DNA of 64,000 bases, from positions 1 through 64,000 of the forward strand of contig CAYPXY010000018.1 in NCBI GenBank assembly GCA_964414815.1, given 5' to 3'. Numbering within the stretch: the first letter of the stretch is position 1; each line of letters starts with the position of its first letter. The position numbers were made by a program, and so were the translations under genes. Positions 27,213 to 33,941 of the stretch are shown piece after piece. Below the pieces are notes generated by a model. The model was not told the origin of the DNA. It saw only the letters and a program-made list of their open reading frames with translations, and ran no database searches. This DNA is from Mariniblastus sp964414815. GTDB lineage: Bacteria > Planctomycetota > Planctomycetia > Pirellulales > Pirellulaceae.

Positions 27213-28457
27213 ATGACCACACAAACTTTGAACAAACTCCCGGCCCGATCCGAAGTCGCTGCTGAAAACACGTGGGATCTTTCCGCTCTGTTCCCATCTG
27301 ATGAGGCGTGGGAAACGGCTTTCAGGGAATTTGAAAGCCTGATTCCGAACTATGCGCCGTTTAGAGGAACACTGGCTCAAGGCGCCGCTCAAATCAAAGC
27401 CTGTTTCGATTTCGACAGCCAGGTCAGTCGCCTTGCAGAACGGCTTGGCAATTATGCGTTTTTGCGGACTGCCGAAGATCAATCGAACAGCCACTATCAA
27501 CGAATGATGGGGCGTTTTGAAAATGTCGCAACCCGAGCGGCGGAAGCAGCCAGTTACATCCAGCCAGAAGTCCTGGCGATCCCGGACGAAGCGATGGAGC
27601 AATTTCTTGCCGATCCGCAATTGTTGCTTCACAAATTGAATCTCGAACGACTTGCCCGATACAAGAAATACACGCTGGGCGAGAAAGAAGAATACTTGCT
27701 GGCCATGCAGGGCGAAATGGCCAACGCGACCTCCCAGATTTTTCGGCAACTGCACGACGCCGATTTGAAGTTTGGCAGCCTGACCGATGAGCGGGGCGAA
27801 GAAAGCGAACTGTCGCCCAGTTCGTTCACTCGTTTTTTGATTTCGCCCGATCGCTCTGTTCGCAAACAGGCTTTTCATCAGTTTTACGAACAGTTCAAAG
27901 CTCACGAGAATTCGCTGTCGGCGATTCTGGCGGGATCGGTTCAAAAGGACGTTTACTACGCGCGTGCTCGTGGCTACGACAGCGCGTTGCATTCGGCTCT
28001 TTACAGTGACAACGTTCCCCAGTCGGTCTACGACAATCTGATCAAGTCCGTCCGCAACCATCTGCCGGCCCTGTATCGGTACTACGACCTGCGACGGCGA
28101 GCAATGGAACTGGACGATATTCATCATTACGACACCTACGTTCCCATTCTAAGTGATATTGAAGTGGAGCATCGCTGGGACGAAGCAGTCGATGTGGTGT
28201 GTCGTTCGCTCGAGCCGCTGGGCGATGAGTATGGATCGGTTCTGCGAAAAGGTTTGAGTGGCCGCTGGTGCGATCGCTATCCGAATGTCGGTAAACAGAG
28301 CGGTGCGTTCAGCGCGGGTTCGTACGATGGCGATCCGTACATCCTGATGAATTTTCAGCCGCGCGTTCTCAACGATGTGTTCACACTGACGCATGAAGCG
28401 GGCCATTCGATGCACTCGTTCTTTTCGACGCGAAGCCAGCCCTACGAGTATTACAAC
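27213..28457 (+). CDS. pepF: Oligoendopeptidase F, first part, cut by assembly gap
   Basis: 415 codons up to the N run. M3B-family zinc peptidase: the N-terminal helical region (NTWDLSALFPSDEAWE) and the linker SPDRSVRKQAFHQFYEQF are typical of PepF. The zinc motif HEAGH is present in TLTHEAGHSMHSFFS, with the third ligand expected after the gap. It hydrolyses medium-sized peptides in the cytoplasm. The sequence ends TRSQPYEYYN, directly before the N run. The downstream part (from 28468) does not continue from this point; it repeats the last 15 residues in a diverged form. Confidence 0.9.
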
Positions 28458-28467
28458 NNNNNNNNNN
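28458..28467. other. Assembly gap (10 N)
   Basis: Ten N bases, the usual placeholder for a scaffold join of unknown size. The flanking codons on both sides belong to pepF. HSFFSTRSQPYEYYN on the left aligns with HSWYSARHQPYQYYN on the right, 10 of 15 residues identical but only 26 of 45 bases, so the two ends are homologous and not the same sequence. Confidence 0.95.
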
Positions 28468-29079
28468 CACAGCTGGTACTCCGCACGTCATCAACCTTAT
28501 CAGTATTATAACTACACGATTTTTGTCGCGGAAGTCGCCAGCACATTCAACGAGCAGCTTCTGACGCAACATTTACTGGACAACGCGCAAGATGACCGGT
28601 TTCGTGCTTATCTGATCAACAACGAGATCGATGGTATCCGCGCAACGATCATCCGCCAGACCATGTTCGCGGAGTTCGAAAAGGCGATCCATGAGATGGC
28701 TGAGTCGGGTGAACCGCTGACGGTGGAGGCACTCCAATCGACGTATGGAAAATTGCTCAATGACTATTTTGGGCCGGAGTTTATCATTGACGATGAACTG
28801 CGGCTGGAATGTTTACGTATTCCACACTTTTACAATGCGTTCTATGTTTACAAGTACGCGACCGGGTTGTCGGCGGCGATCGCATTGAGCCAGCGAGTTC
28901 TTCGGGGCGGCCCATCCGAGCTGGACGATTATTTGCGGTTTCTCAAAGGCGGCTGTTCGAAGTATCCGCTCGACTTGCTGCGCGATGCCGGAGTGGATTT
29001 AGAAACTCCTGCACCGGTCGATACGGCGCTGAAGCTTTTCGGCCAGCGGGTGGATGAACTGAATGAGTTGCTGGGTTAG
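28468..29079 (+). CDS. pepF: Oligoendopeptidase F, C-terminal part, from a different copy
   Basis: 203 codons starting at the gap. The sequence begins HSWYSARHQPYQYYN, continues YTIFVAEVASTFNEQLL, which carries the third zinc-ligand glutamate of M3 peptidases, and runs through the typical C-terminal RIPHFYNAFYVYKYATGLSAA to the stop at 29077-29079. The part upstream of HS, including HEAGH, is missing here. It is either a second pepF gene in tandem or the same locus from another strain. Confidence 0.85.
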   Translation, partial: HSWYSARHQPYQYYNYTIFVAEVASTFNEQLLTQHLLDNAQDDRFRAYLINNEIDGIRATIIRQTMFAEFEKAIHEMAESGEPLTVEALQSTYGKLLNDYFGPEFIIDDELRLECLRIPHFYNAFYVYKYATGLSAAIALSQRVLRGGPSELDDYLRFLKGGCSKYPLDLLRDAGVDLETPAPVDTALKLFGQRVDELNELLG

Positions 29080-29091
29080 GGTTTTGGCAGG

Positions 29092-31002
29092 ATGGCGGGT
29101 AAGTTTATAGCACAGAGGCGCAGAGGCGCAGAGGCGCAGAGGCGCAGAGATTTTCATTCGCAGGTACACTCTGCGCTCTCTGCGCCTCCGCGTTTAAAAA
29201 ATTCATGCTGCAGCCGTCAAGGATCGGGATTTTTCATTGCGAGTATTGTTGTTTGCCTGGTATTGTGCGATTCGCTCTTTGGACAAACTCTCGACCCAAA
29301 ACCGAACTGGCGGATTGAGCGGTCGCGCCTGGATGAGGCTTACTTTGATCGCTTGCGGGAGATTCATGACGGGTGCATCGAGAATGGATTAACCGAGCAA
29401 GCTCAACAAACGAACCAACGGATCCGGCGCCGGGATCTGAATCGTCAAACGATTTTCATTCCATCTGAAACGGGGCTGCCGACTCCATCCGAGGACCCAA
29501 TCGGCCAGTGGCAGACGAAGCTCAACGAAGCCAACATCTGGCAGGCCGAGCAGATTTTCGAACTGGCCAAGCGAGCCGCCGACGCGGACGCAGGCGGTGC
29601 GGCGATCCAGTTGTTGAACGAAGTTCTCCACTTCAATCCAGATCACGCGCAGGTTCGAAAGGCACTGGCCCATCGAAAAAACGGAGATGGATGGTCGATT
29701 TATCCCGACCGGCTGAATATTCGCCCCGCGACTCGGGCTTCGGAAACTTGTGGGTGGCCGGCGAGATCGTATCTGGTGGCCACGACACCGAACTTTCTGA
29801 TCGAATCCAACGCCAGTCCGGAGCAGACGCAGCAACTCGCCGAGAAACTGGAGCGATGGCACTATGTCTGGCGGCAAGTCTTTCTCGACTATTGGGGAAA
29901 CGCGAAAAATGTCAACCGCTGGATCAAGGGAGAAAGCGCCTACACGCACCGCAAAACAAAACTGAAGATTGTTTTCTTTCAGAGCCGTCGCGACTACTTG
30001 GCAACTCTGGTGCCGCTTGTACCGGGCGTCGAAGTTTCGACGGGCTACTACAACAATCAGTACGAGACATCCTTCTTCTATTACGATAGCGATCCGAGTG
30101 TGGAAGATACCTGGCGGCATGAATTGACCCATCAGCTTTTCCGCGAGTCTATCGGAGCATCAAAAAATCTGAAGTCGCTTGAGAACGAATACATTTGGCT
30201 TGACGAAGGAGCCGCGACGTGGTTCGAATCGCTGTGCGATTTGGGTGAGTATGTGGAACTGGGTGGATTTGAGTCGCGGCGATTGTTGTTTGCCCGGCTT
30301 CAATTGCTGCTGGAGGACTATCAGCTTCCGATGGCAGACTTGGCCAGGCTTGGCCGCACCGGGTTGCAGCAAAGGCCCGATATAGGACGAGTCTACAATC
30401 AGATGGCCGGCCAGTTTACGATGCTGATGAACGACGAGGCCGGTGCGTACCAGTCGGCACTGATCCAAAGTCTGAGTTTGCTGTATAGCGGCAAGGCACT
30501 CAAGCCCGGGAAATTCGAGGAATGGACAGGAAAAAAATATGTGGAGTGGGACCAACGATACAAGGAGTTCCTGGTCGTCGATGCGGAGTCAATCGCCGAG
30601 TTTTTATCCGCACCGCTGACGCGAACGGCCTTGTCGTTCCCAAAATCAGGTTTGAACGATTCGTGTTTCGAGGCGATCGGTCGTTGCCACAATTTGGTCT
30701 CGCTCGATGTTTCCGAAAACCAGATACGGCCAGCCTACATCGAACGGCTGACCGAATGCCGCAAGCTGCAGCAATTGATTCTGTGCCGTAGTCAACTTGA
30801 ACCGGGAACGCTTCGCGCGTTGTCGCGATTACCGCAATTGACGGAACTTAACTTGACCGGTTCTCTGGTTACCGATCAACAATTGCTCGAACTCCAGGGG
30901 CAGCAGAACCTGAAAACCATCACCCTTCGCGCCACCCACGTCACACCCGCCGGCATCGCGAAATTGACGCAGTTGCTACCGAAGTTGTCAGTAGTACAGT
31001 AG
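29092..31002 (+). CDS. Secreted HExxH protein with C-terminal leucine-rich repeats
   Basis: 636 residues. The first 45 are basic and built partly from the AGAGGCGC repeat (QRRRGAEAQRRR), then a hydrophobic signal-like segment (GFFIASIVVCLVLCDSLFG). A helical, TPR-like part lies at about 80-200 (AAIQLLNEVLHFNPDHAQVR). A metallopeptidase-like core has HELTHQLFRE (zinc HExxH) and, 24 residues on, WLDEGAATWFES, the glutamate pattern seen in gluzincin and DUF1570-type domains. Residues of about 500-630 are leucine-rich repeats (LVSLDVSENQI, LTELNLTGSLV). The only in-frame ATG lies before the repeat, so the repeat may have been captured into the N-terminus. The substrate is unknown. Confidence 0.75.
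   Translation: MAGKFIAQRRRGAEAQRRRDFHSQVHSALSAPPRLKNSCCSRQGSGFFIASIVVCLVLCDSLFGQTLDPKPNWRIERSRLDEAYFDRLREIHDGCIENGLTEQAQQTNQRIRRRDLNRQTIFIPSETGLPTPSEDPIGQWQTKLNEANIWQAEQIFELAKRAADADAGGAAIQLLNEVLHFNPDHAQVRKALAHRKNGDGWSIYPDRLNIRPATRASETCGWPARSYLVATTPNFLIESNASPEQTQQLAEKLERWHYVWRQVFLDYWGNAKNVNRWIKGESAYTHRKTKLKIVFFQSRRDYLATLVPLVPGVEVSTGYYNNQYETSFFYYDSDPSVEDTWRHELTHQLFRESIGASKNLKSLENEYIWLDEGAATWFESLCDLGEYVELGGFESRRLLFARLQLLLEDYQLPMADLARLGRTGLQQRPDIGRVYNQMAGQFTMLMNDEAGAYQSALIQSLSLLYSGKALKPGKFEEWTGKKYVEWDQRYKEFLVVDAESIAEFLSAPLTRTALSFPKSGLNDSCFEAIGRCHNLVSLDVSENQIRPAYIERLTECRKLQQLILCRSQLEPGTLRALSRLPQLTELNLTGSLVTDQQLLELQGQQNLKTITLRATHVTPAGIAKLTQLLPKLSVVQ
29114..29150. repeat. AGAGGCGC octamer array at a gene start
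   Basis: Four tandem copies of AGAGGCGC (29114-29145) plus a partial one. A matching inverted stretch, CTCTGCGCTCTCTGCGCCTC, lies at 29169-29188, so the region can fold back. It is in frame in the HExxH gene and encodes the Arg/Ala/Glu-rich start. Confidence 0.85.
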
Positions 31003-31013
31003 TAGTTCTGCCC

Positions 31014-31052
31014 GAACCCCGAACCCCGAACCCCGAACCCCGAACCCCGAAC
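31014..31052. repeat. GAACCCC heptamer array abutting a start codon
   Basis: Five perfect GAACCCC units (31014-31048) and a partial GAAC that ends on the base before the ATG at 31053. It replaces the ribosome-binding-site region of the creatininase-family gene. Confidence 0.9.
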
Positions 31053-31841
31053 ATGAAGCCCTGGATACTTGCCGACAACCACTATCACTTCATCAAGCAG
31101 CAGTCGTTTGAAGTCGCTGTCCTGCCTTTCGGAGCCACCGAACCTCACAATCTTCATCTCCCGTATGGCACCGATACGTTCCAGTCGTCCGTTATCGGCG
31201 ACCGGATTTGTGAAGCAGCCCATCAGGCCGGGGGAAAGGTAGTGTTGTTGCCGACGATTCCCTACGGGACGGAAACCAACATGCGAGAGTTTCCGTTGGC
31301 GATCAATGTTAATCCATCGACATTAAATCGAGTGATTTCGGATATTATCGAGTCGCTGGTGAACTCCGGAATCAAAAAAATTGTCTTGCTTAACGGCCAC
31401 GGGGGGAACGAATTCAAGCCGCTTCTGCGCGAACTTTCTGGCAAGACCGAGGCTCATGTGTTTTTGTGCAACTGGTATCAGACCGTCAATGACATTTACC
31501 ATGAGATTTTCGAAACGAAGGAGGACCATGCCGGTGAGATGGAAACTTCGTTGGGGTTAGCGTTCTTCGGGGAGTTGGTCGGCAAGCATCCCGACGGAAA
31601 ATTATTGGCCGACGACGGAGCGGTCCGGAAGTCTCCATTGGAGGCGCTGGATCGGGGTTGGGTGTCGATGACCCGCCCATGGCATTTACTGACCACGAAC
31701 AGCGGTTCGGGCAATCCCCACGCTGCATCGGCGGAAAAAGGAGAGAAATTGATGGAAGTGCTGGTCGAGCGGCTTGGCGAGTTTTTAGCCGAGCTTTCAA
31801 AGGCAAAAATCACCGACGAGTTTCCCTTTTTACCGCGTTGA
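31053..31841 (+). CDS. Creatininase-family amidohydrolase
   Basis: 262 residues of the creatininase/MftE/FAPy-deformylase fold. Metal-binding motifs in order are GATEPHNLHLPYGTD (Glu and His ligands near 33-43), LLNGHGGNE (about 112-120) and EDHAGEMETSLGL (about 154-166). Family members hydrolyse cyclic or linear amides, for example in creatinine, riboflavin or peptide-cofactor pathways; no partner gene here tells which. The start codon directly follows a GAACCCC array and has no visible Shine-Dalgarno sequence. Confidence 0.88.
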   Translation: MKPWILADNHYHFIKQQSFEVAVLPFGATEPHNLHLPYGTDTFQSSVIGDRICEAAHQAGGKVVLLPTIPYGTETNMREFPLAINVNPSTLNRVISDIIESLVNSGIKKIVLLNGHGGNEFKPLLRELSGKTEAHVFLCNWYQTVNDIYHEIFETKEDHAGEMETSLGLAFFGELVGKHPDGKLLADDGAVRKSPLEALDRGWVSMTRPWHLLTTNSGSGNPHAASAEKGEKLMEVLVERLGEFLAELSKAKITDEFPFLPR

Positions 31842-31921
31842 CCGAAAGCCTGGGCGAAGCTAGAATTTCAGCCAAGTCGCAGAACGAATCATAGAGCGGA
31901 ATCAATTACGTTCTACATCAT

Positions 31922-31996
31922 GGTGAGTATAGCTCAATTGGTTAGAGCACTGGATTGTGGTTCCAGGGGTTGAGGGTTCAAGTCCCTTTACTCACC
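31922..31996 (+). tRNA. tRNA-His (anticodon GTG)
   Basis: Cloverleaf read by eye. G-1 is at 31922, the acceptor GTGAGTA (31923-31929) pairs with TACTCAC (31989-31995), and C73 is at 31996. The anticodon arm CTGGA-TTGTGGT-TCCAG carries GTG for histidine. The T-arm is GAGGG-TTCAAGT-CCCTT. The extra 5' G opposite C73 is the tRNA-His identity mark. CCA is not encoded. The 3' part is duplicated at 33049. Confidence 0.95.
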
Positions 31997-31999
31997 CTT
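31953..31999 (+). repeat. Attachment-site repeat, tRNA-His side
   Basis: Starts GATTGTGGTTCCAGGGGTTG and ends TTTACTCACCCTT. It is identical over 47 bp to 33049-33095. It keeps the tRNA intact, as expected for the side where integration rebuilt the gene. Confidence 0.9.
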
Positions 32000-32152
32000 T
32001 TACAAAATCACGGTTTTTTTCGCCTGGAATGCCCCTCGGGGCGTTGCCGTCTGAGTGACGAGCAGGCTCACTTTCTGAAGTCCTGACCGAAAAACCCATC
32101 TTTCGGTTCGGGCCAATGAGAAAAGGAGCAGTTCGGAATCAAAACTCCGATA

Positions 32153-32569
32153 CTAAGCCGCCGAATAATCGACGTGCAATACCAGTCCCAGCGCATCGCC
32201 AACGCGTTTCAGGGTTTCGATGGTCGGATTGTTCGTCTTGCCGCACTCAAGCCGGGACAGATTGGACTTACTGATTCCCGTTTGTTCCGCCAGTTCGTCC
32301 AGCGTCATCCCGATCTGTCGGCGGCGAGCCTGCATCGTAACGGCAAACGAAGGGCGTTCGGCCATTTCGGCCCGAATCTCGGCAGCCATTGCGACTAGTT
32401 CCGCATGGGCCTTTTTAGCAGCCTTCTGAACGGCCGCCGACTGTTCTTTCGTGGTTTCGATCTTGATCCGTGCCTGACCATCGGCCTTAGCTTTCTTGAT
32501 GGCCTCGATCTGTTTGGCGCTTAGTGGCACACCGCCAATCGTCCAGGACATTTTCTTTTTCTTGCTCAT
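32153..32569 (-). CDS. XRE-family antitoxin/regulator
   Basis: 138 residues. The N-terminus is a basic start and a short segment (WTIGGVPLSAKQIEAIKKA), and the middle is an Ala/Glu/Lys helix. The C-terminal Cro/CI helix-turn-helix is RRQIGMTLDELAEQTGISKS with NLSRLECGKTNNPTIETL. It begins 3 bp after the toxin stop, so the order is toxin then antitoxin, as in HigBA and BrnTA loci. Such antitoxins bind the toxin and repress their own promoter. A helix-turn-helix partner is unusual for a BrnT-like toxin, whose known antitoxin BrnA has a ribbon-helix-helix domain. Confidence 0.85.
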   Translation of the reverse strand: MSKKKKMSWTIGGVPLSAKQIEAIKKAKADGQARIKIETTKEQSAAVQKAAKKAHAELVAMAAEIRAEMAERPSFAVTMQARRRQIGMTLDELAEQTGISKSNLSRLECGKTNNPTIETLKRVGDALGLVLHVDYSAA

Positions 32570-32572
32570 CGT

Positions 32573-32806
32573 TCAATCTTCAATGTAGTAGGCCGTCACT
32601 GGCTCAATGTAGGGATCGTAGTCCTCGTACACACAGGCGACCAATCGCCCATCGATTTCGCCGAACGCAATCAGGCGGTCGGAACTGCGACTGGGTTCGA
32701 CTCGCCACGGATTCTTGACAATCAACTCAAATTCCTCGGCAGAAATCCCGTGCTCATTGACATGGGCTTCGATTTCAGGCGTCCAGAGAAAAAGATAGAA
32801 AGGCAT
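32573..32806 (-). CDS. BrnT-like ribonuclease toxin
   Basis: 77 residues from the ATG at 32806; a TTG at 32836 would add ten residues that match no family feature. The pattern fits BrnT (RelE-like fold): an early W-containing strand (LFLWTPEIEAHV), the helix NEHGISAEEFELIVKNPW, a basic strand with RSSDRLIAFGEIDGR, then LVACVYEDYD and a C-terminal TAYYI strand. BrnT toxins cut mRNA at the ribosome or free in the cytoplasm. It is the promoter-proximal gene of the pair. Assignment is by pattern only; a RelE/HigB-like toxin is the alternative. Confidence 0.65.
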   Translation of the reverse strand: MPFYLFLWTPEIEAHVNEHGISAEEFELIVKNPWRVEPSRSSDRLIAFGEIDGRLVACVYEDYDPYIEPVTAYYIED

Positions 32807-33048
32807 GATCCGTCCCGGTGTGTTCCAATCAATCAATCTTAGCCTGTGTTGTCATATAAAGCAACAAGAAAAAAGGTACTTCGTTTACGGGTGGCGATGT
32901 CTGGCGTTCGCAAGTTCGTTGTTGAACTACTAAAAATACCGAACTACTGCCATTCAACGTCTTCTATTGCAGCGTTCGTTGCATCCTGATACCCTCGAAA
33001 GCATCGAAGAAAGCGGGTTTTTCATGCTTTTCGGATGGGAAAAATCGC

Positions 33049-33095
33049 GATTGTGGTTCCAGGGGTTGAGGGTTCAAGTCCCTTTACTCACCCTT
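33049..33095 (+). repeat. Attachment-site repeat, distal copy of the tRNA-His 3' part
   Basis: A perfect 47-bp copy of 31953-31999 that lacks the 5' half of the tRNA. It is immediately followed by the terminator at 33100, which suits the original tRNA downstream sequence. Confidence 0.9.
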
Positions 33096-33099
33096 CAAA

Positions 33100-33135
33100 A
33101 AACCCCCGTAAAAACGTTCGTTTCTACGGGGGTTT
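33100..33135 (+). terminator. Rho-independent terminator after the tRNA-His remnant
   Basis: The stem 33100-33115 pairs with 33120-33135 (AAACCCCCGTA with TACGGGGGTTT, one internal mismatch) around a GTTC loop; a T-rich run follows at 33136-33144. It probably terminated the tRNA-His transcript before the island came in. It may also serve the convergent yceI gene. Confidence 0.8.
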
Positions 33136-33206
33136 ATATTTTTTGGTTACAGTAGGTTGGCGACTCGATCGGCCAGGCCTTTTTCGCCCAGGACGATGTT
33201 CAGCAC

Positions 33207-33794
33207 CTACTTGATGCCTTCAAAGCTGAGCCAGATCTTGACTTCATCACCCAGGTTGGGCAAAAAAGTTTTCATTTCGAAATCGGATCGCTTGATGGTG
33301 AAGTGACCCAAGAACCCGGAAATCTGACGTTGCTGGCGGTTGGTGCCTGACTTCAAGTGGGTCAACGGCATCACGATTTCTTTCGTCACACCGTGCAGCG
33401 TCATATCGCCCTTGATCTTGAGCACATCGCCTTCCACTTCAACGCCCTTGCTCACGAACGTGATTTCAGGAAACTGGTTGACGTTAAAAAAGTCTGGACC
33501 ACGAAGGTGTTCATCGCGTTTGGCGCTCTTGGTATCGAGACTGGCCGCGTCAATGGTGAACTGAAACTGACTGGAGGTCGGGCTGTCGGCATCGAACGTG
33601 AACTTGCCTGAATATTTGCCAAACATTCCAAAGCAGTGACTGAATCCCAAATGGTCAACGGCAAACACGATGGAAGTGTGTTGGTCGTCGAGTGTGTACG
33701 CACCCTCTTGAGCACGCGATTGAGTCATCCCGCAGGTGAGGAATGCCAAGGCGACAACGACTGCATTGAAACGAAATACGAACCGGATTTTCAT
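33207..33794 (-). CDS. YceI-family periplasmic lipid-binding-like protein
   Basis: 195 residues from the ATG at 33794, which has GGAG nine bases upstream and opens a signal peptide (FRFNAVVVALAFLTCGMTQSRAQ). The mature part is an eight-stranded lipocalin-like barrel with the family motifs YTLDDQHTSIVFAVDHLGFS, RDEHLRGPDFFNVNQFPEITF, and GDMTLHGVTKEIVMP. YceI proteins bind isoprenoid or amphiphilic ligands in the periplasm. The frame continues open for 19 codons past the TAG at 33207 to a TAA at 33147, so the natural C-terminus may have been longer. Confidence 0.9.
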   Translation of the reverse strand: MKIRFVFRFNAVVVALAFLTCGMTQSRAQEGAYTLDDQHTSIVFAVDHLGFSHCFGMFGKYSGKFTFDADSPTSSQFQFTIDAASLDTKSAKRDEHLRGPDFFNVNQFPEITFVSKGVEVEGDVLKIKGDMTLHGVTKEIVMPLTHLKSGTNRQQRQISGFLGHFTIKRSDFEMKTFLPNLGDEVKIWLSFEGIK

Positions 33795-33941
33795 TGAAAT
33801 AGCTCCACAAAAAAAGTAACTGGAATTTTTCTGATGTGACAGAAAATGAACTCCGATGATCGTAGGGCTGAGCGCAGAATACTTCAACGGGTGCTATCAG
33901 AGTATTGCCAGTCGTGTGCGAAAACCATTACTAAGCTGCGG

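Larger units (their letters stand above)
31953..33095. mobile_element. Minimal tRNA-His-integrated island carrying a toxin-antitoxin pair
   Basis: A 47-bp sequence from the tRNA-His anticodon stem to three bases past its 3' end (31953-31999) is repeated perfectly at 33049-33095. Between lie only two minus-strand genes, a BrnT-like toxin and an XRE antitoxin. A duplicated tRNA 3' end next to an intact tRNA is the hallmark of tyrosine-recombinase integration. No integrase is present in the 1.1 kb, so this is a deleted remnant, or an element mobilised in trans. The tRNA terminator appears to have been pushed to the far side, at 33100. I see nothing recognisable in 32807-33048. Confidence 0.8.

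Noticed and set aside
28381..28515. Programmed frameshift in pepF
   Set aside because: The break coincides with a run of ten Ns and a repeated homologous stretch, so it is an assembly join and not a frameshift.
32086..32107. Hairpin ACCGAAA/TTTCGGT as terminator of the toxin-antitoxin operon
   Set aside because: Only 7 bp, eight-base loop, and no T-run follows on the minus strand.
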